This document shows positions 61,180 through 64,000 of a DNA stretch of 64,000 nt, one piece after another. The DNA comes from Caprella mutica (Eukaryota; Arthropoda; Malacostraca; Amphipoda; Caprellidae), in NCBI GenBank assembly GCA_947561585.1, contig CANNZV010000266.1:726183-790182 (forward strand), written 5' to 3'. How positions within the stretch are numbered: the first letter of the stretch is position 1; each line of letters starts with the position of its first letter. The position numbers and the translations under genes are program-made. Under the pieces are notes generated by a model. The model searched no databases. It was not told the origin of the DNA and saw only the letters and a program-made list of their open reading frames with translations.

Positions 61180-64000
61180 TTGTCTTAATAGGTAATTTGG
61201 ATCTATTGTATGCCTATATAATTATATGTGTCCTAATAGAATATTTGGAACTAATGTATGCCTATATAATTATATGTGTCCTAATAGAATATTTGAAACT
61301 ATTGTATGCCTATATAATTATATGTGTCATAATAGAATATTTGGAACTATTGTATGCCTATATAATTATATGTGTCCTAATAGAATATTTGGAACTATTG
61401 TATGCCTATATAATTATATGTGTCCTAATAGAATATTTGGAACTATTGTATGCCTAAATAATTATATGTGTCCTAATAGAATATTTGGAACTATTGTATG
61501 CCTATATAATTATATGTGTCCTAATAGAATATTTGGAACTATTGTATGCCTATATAATTATATGTGTCCTAATAGAATATTTGGAACTATTGTATGCCTA
61601 TATAATTATATGTGTCCTAATAGAATATTTGGAACTATTGTATGCCTATATAATTATATGTGTCCTAATAGAATATTTGGAACTATTGTATGCCTATATA
61701 ATTATATGTGTCCTAATAGAATATTTGGAACTATTGTATGCCTATATAATTATATGTGTCCCAATAGAATATTTGGATCTATTGTATGCCTATATAATTA
61801 TATGTGTCCTAATAGAATATTTGGAACTATTGTATGCCTATATAATTATATGTGTCCTAATAGAATATTTGGAACTATTGTATGCCTATATAATTATATG
61901 TGTCCTAATAGAATATTTGGAACTATTGTATGCCTATATAATTATATGTGTCCTAATAGAATATTTGGATCTATTGTATGCCTATATAATTATATGTGTC
62001 CTAATAGAATATTTGGAACTATTGTATGCCTATATAATTATATGTGTCCTGATAGAATATTTGGAACTATTGTATGCCTATATAATTATATGTGTCCTAA
62101 TAGAATATTTGGAACTATTGTATGCCTATATAATTATATGTGTCCTAATAGAATATTTTGATCTATTGTATGCCTATATAATTATATGTGTCCTAATAGA
62201 ATATTTGGAACTATTGTATGCCTATATAATTATATGTATCCTAATAAAATATTTGGAACTATTGTATGCCTATATAATTATATGTGTCCTAATAGAATAT
62301 TTGGAACTATTGTATGCCTATATAATTATATGTGTCCTAATAGAATATTTGGAACTATTGTATGCTTATATAATTATATGTGTCCTAATAGAATATTTGG
62401 ATCTATTGTATGCCTATATAATTATATGTGTCCTAATAGAATATTTGGAACTATTGTATGCCTATATAATTATATGTGTCCTAATAGAATATTTGGAACT
62501 ATTGTATGCCTATATAATTATATGTGTCCTAATAGAATATTTGGAACTATTGTATGCCTATATAATTATATGTGTCCTAATAGAATATTTGGAACTATTG
62601 TATGCCTATATAATTATATGTGTCCTAATAGAATATTTGGAACTATTGTATGCTTATATAATTATATGTGTCCAAATAGAATATTTGGAACTATTGTATG
62701 CCTATATAATTATATGTGTCCTAATAGAATATTTGGATCTATTGTATGCCTATATAATTATATGTGTCCTAATAGAATATTTGGAACTATTGTATGCCTA
62801 TATAATTATATGTGTCCTAATAGAATATTTGGAACTATTGTATGCCTATATAATTATATGTGTCCTAATAGAATATTTGGAACTATTGTATGCCTATATA
62901 ATTATATGTGTCCTAATAGAATATTTGGATCTATTGTATGCCTATATAATCGTATGTGTCCTAATAGAATATTTGGAACTATTGTATGCCTATATAATTA
63001 TATGTGTCATGATAGAATATTTGGAACTATTGTATGCCTATATAATTATATGTGTCCTAATAGAATATTTGGAACTATTGTATGCCTATATAATTATATG
63101 TGTCCTAATAGAATATTTTGATCTATTGTATGCCTATATAATTATATGTGTCCTAATAGAATATTTGGAACTATTGTATGCCTATATAATTATATGTATC
63201 CTAATAAAATATTTGGAACTATTGTATGCCTATATAATTATATGTGTCCTAATAGAATATTTGGAACTATTGTATGCCTATATAATTATATGTGCCCTAA
63301 TAGAATATTTGGAACTATTGTATGCTTATATAATTATATGTGTCCTAATAGAATATCTGGATCTATTGTATGCCTATATAATTATATGTGTCCTAATAGA
63401 ATATTTGGAACTATTGTATGCCTATATAATTATATGTGTCCTAATAGAATATTTGGAACTATTGTATGCCTATATAATTATATGTGTCCTAATAGAATAT
63501 TTGGAACTATTGTATGCCTATATAATTATATGTGTCCTAATAGAATATTTGGAACTATTGTATGCCTGTATAATTATATGTGTCCTAATAGAATATTTGG
63601 AACTGTTGTATGCCTATATAATTATATGTGTCCTAATAGAATATTTGGAACTATTGTATGCCTATATAATTATATGTGTCCAAATAGAATATTTGGAACT
63701 ATTGTATGCCTATATAATTATATGTGTCCTAATAGAATATTGGATCTATTGTATGCCTATATAATTATATGTGTCCTAATAGAATATTGGGATCTATTGT
63801 ATGCCTATATAATTATATGTGTCCTAATAGAATATTTGGATCTATTGTATGCCTATATAATTATATGTGTCCTAATAGAATATTTGGATCTATTGTATGC
63901 CTATATAATTATATGTGTCCTAATAGAATATTTGGAACTATTGTTTGCCTATATAATTATATGTGTCCTATTATAATATTTGGAACTATTGTATGCCTAT
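61180..64000 (+). repeat. 48-bp satellite running off the window end, about 58 units, with 960-bp higher-order period
   Basis: Unit CTATTGTATGCCTATATAAT followed by TATATGTGTCCTAATAGAAT and ATTTGGAA. Rare variants recur 960 bp apart (20 units): GTATCCTAATAAAAT near 62236 and 63196, ATTTTGATC near 62154 and 63114, TGATAGAAT near 62049 and 63009. Long frames (LLYAYIIICVLIEYLE and MCPNRIFGTIVCLYNY) arise because the unit is 16 codons. A one-base deletion near 63740 shifts them. Confidence 0.96.

Noticed and set aside
61226..63976. Hydrophobic 759-codon frame resembling a multi-pass membrane protein
   Set aside because: This is the 48-bp AT-rich satellite; hydrophobicity follows from TAT/ATT codons, and another frame is open at the same time.

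Overview
This is a eukaryotic window, most likely from an arthropod and probably an insect. It is AT-rich, and its genes are split by GT-AG introns. The main gene resembles an insect type III (neural) cadherin, and one transposase relic looks like the Tc1/mariner type common in insect genomes. I cannot fix the species.

The + strand carries the 3' part of one large gene. Twelve exons (706-48962) join in frame to 900 codons plus a stop: a cysteine-rich lead, EGF, laminin G, EGF, laminin G, EGF, calcium-binding EGF, one membrane helix and a tail of about 180 residues. The order and local motifs match the membrane-proximal half of type III classical cadherins. The cadherin repeats must lie upstream of the window. 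Ten exons sit in the first 11 kb, and the last two lie beyond a 37-kb intron (11026-48096) that splits the membrane helix codons.

That intron holds most of what is unusual. In order it contains: a ~120-bp repeat array carrying nuclear-receptor-like half-sites; a 16-bp array; a 43-bp satellite of about 7.3 kb with 953-bp and 1397-bp higher-order duplications; a ~1.3-kb foldback; a nest of hairpin elements that share one core but have different arms; a giant inverted repeat (about 29.85-38.39 kb) built from satellites and near-identical spacers; a SET-methyltransferase/zinc-finger/tyrosine-recombinase gene or element (38827-42332) on the same strand, split by one frame change and one stop; and a 24-bp satellite of 3.6 kb.

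Downstream of the cadherin stop I see no intact gene. The tract holds a 20-bp satellite, small terminal-inverted-repeat elements, an 18-bp satellite, a decayed mariner-like transposase (about 60.1-61.1 kb) and a 48-bp satellite that runs off the window end with a 960-bp higher-order period. By coordinates, tandem arrays make up about 40% of the window. Several units have lengths divisible by 3, which produces long open frames that are not genes.

All family calls come from reading the sequence and from memory of protein families. No database search was run.
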